Source of the DNA: JAGLHV01 sp023143305 [NCBI: Clostridia bacterium]
GTDB taxonomy: Bacteria > CBDUZB01 > JAGLHV01
DNA length: 15,323 nt
Direction: 5' to 3'
NCBI GenBank assembly: GCA_030637025.1
Contig: DAOVVV010000046.1
Span: forward strand, 1-15,323
The notes beneath the pieces were generated by a model. It made no database searches. It saw only the letters and a program-made list of their open reading frames with translations, and was not told the DNA's origin. The number at the start of each line of letters is the position of its first letter. Within the stretch, counting starts at the first letter, position 1. The position numbers and the translations under genes were made by a program. Shown here one piece after another: positions 15,040 through 15,323 of this stretch.

Positions 15040-15122
15040 AATAAAAAATCATAAAGTACATGGTATTGAGTTGAGAACGCTTGCTATGGGGAGAAGTCAT
15101 TATAATTGTTAAGGGGTAAAGA

Positions 15123-15323
15123 ATGAAGAGCAAAGAGATTTTTTCAGAAATAGTACTAAATAACGCAAATCGGGAAGGAAGAATTTTAGCTAAATATGCC
15201 TGTAAGAGCAAAAACGGAATAAGAAAATTTCCCGAAAAAGAAAAAATTATCGAGAGAAGAAATATTCGGCCGATTTTTTTTCATGATACGGATAAGATTA
15301 TTCATTCCCGTGCTTATTCCAGA
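15123..15323 (+). CDS. dGTPase-like HD-domain protein, N-terminal part (truncated by window end)
   Basis: The open frame of 67 codons runs off the right edge. After about 45 basic residues the text RPIFFHDTDKIIHSRAYSR appears, which matches the start of the HD domain of dGTPase-like triphosphohydrolases (RPPFFHDxDRIIHSxAxxR pattern). Those enzymes remove triphosphate from dNTPs. The HD pair itself lies beyond the window, so activity cannot be judged. The ATG at 15123 is preceded by AAGGGG (15111-15116) at 6 nt. The 83-bp spacer after the SbcC-like gene has no clear terminator, so it may continue that operon. Confidence 0.75.
   Translation, partial: MKSKEIFSEIVLNNANREGRILAKYACKSKNGIRKFPEKEKIIERRNIRPIFFHDTDKIIHSRAYSR

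Noticed and set aside
15101-15106. Perfect TATAAT before the dGTPase-like gene
   Set aside because: No -35 at a workable distance, and transcription would begin inside the ribosome-binding site at 15111-15116.
1-15323. Canonical parS, DnaA boxes, CRISPR repeats, insertion sequences
   Set aside because: Looked for by eye on both strands; none found.

Overview
The window is AT-rich (by eye roughly one-third G+C), densely coded bacterial DNA. Lipoprotein signal peptides, a PorV-like outer-membrane beta-barrel and a secreted matrixin-type protease with a FlgD/T9SS-like tail indicate a diderm (outer-membrane-bearing) bacterium. Gene mix and style resemble uncultured deep-branching candidate phyla (Omnitrophota/Aerophobota/WOR-type lineages). 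That placement is inference; there is no rRNA or other phylogenetic marker here to settle it. I count 16 protein genes: 14 on the + strand that are complete, ndk alone on the - strand, and one truncated by the right edge. No tRNA, rRNA, CRISPR, transposase or integrase was seen.

Layout. (1) 1-275: a non-coding leader full of short direct and inverted repeats. (2) 276-4489: a chromosome-partition block, parA ... parB, but split. Between them lie a small membrane protein of YdjM/DUF457 type that seems to begin with an ATT codon behind a near-consensus promoter, a GAF-GAF-HD-GYP cyclic-di-GMP phosphodiesterase, and a DUF3467 protein. (3) 4633-9396: a cell-envelope block. Two LPP20-type lipoproteins are separated by a 267-bp hairpin-rich spacer. 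Then comes a tightly coupled trio (secreted unknown, matrixin protease, PorV-like barrel; gaps of 2 and -4 bp). (4) 9472-10470: a flavodoxin-like protein and a HIT-family nucleotide hydrolase/transferase. (5) 10530-11061: ndk on the opposite strand with its own sigma70-like promoter, facing away from a second promoter that serves a VIT/CCC1-like transporter. (6) 11666-15039: an SbcD/SbcC-like pair with a 4-bp overlap. The ATPase carries a transmembrane hairpin in its coiled coil instead of a zinc hook, as in the YhaO/YhaN group. (7) 15123-end: the first 67 codons of a dGTPase-like HD protein.

How the parts may work together. ParA/ParB would drive origin segregation, and the HD-GYP protein embedded between them suggests, without proving, coordination with c-di-GMP signalling. 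The matrixin carries a C-terminal domain of the kind used as a sorting signal for type IX secretion and overlaps a PorV-like gene, so the trio may be a cargo-plus-shuttle unit. The membrane-anchored SbcCD-like nuclease, ndk and dGTPase-like gene lie close together and all touch DNA ends or nucleotide pools, but only the SbcCD pair is convincingly co-translated. Several starts were placed downstream or upstream of the longest ORF on ribosome-binding-site evidence (genes at 1175, 3261, 3641, 4633 and 6981).
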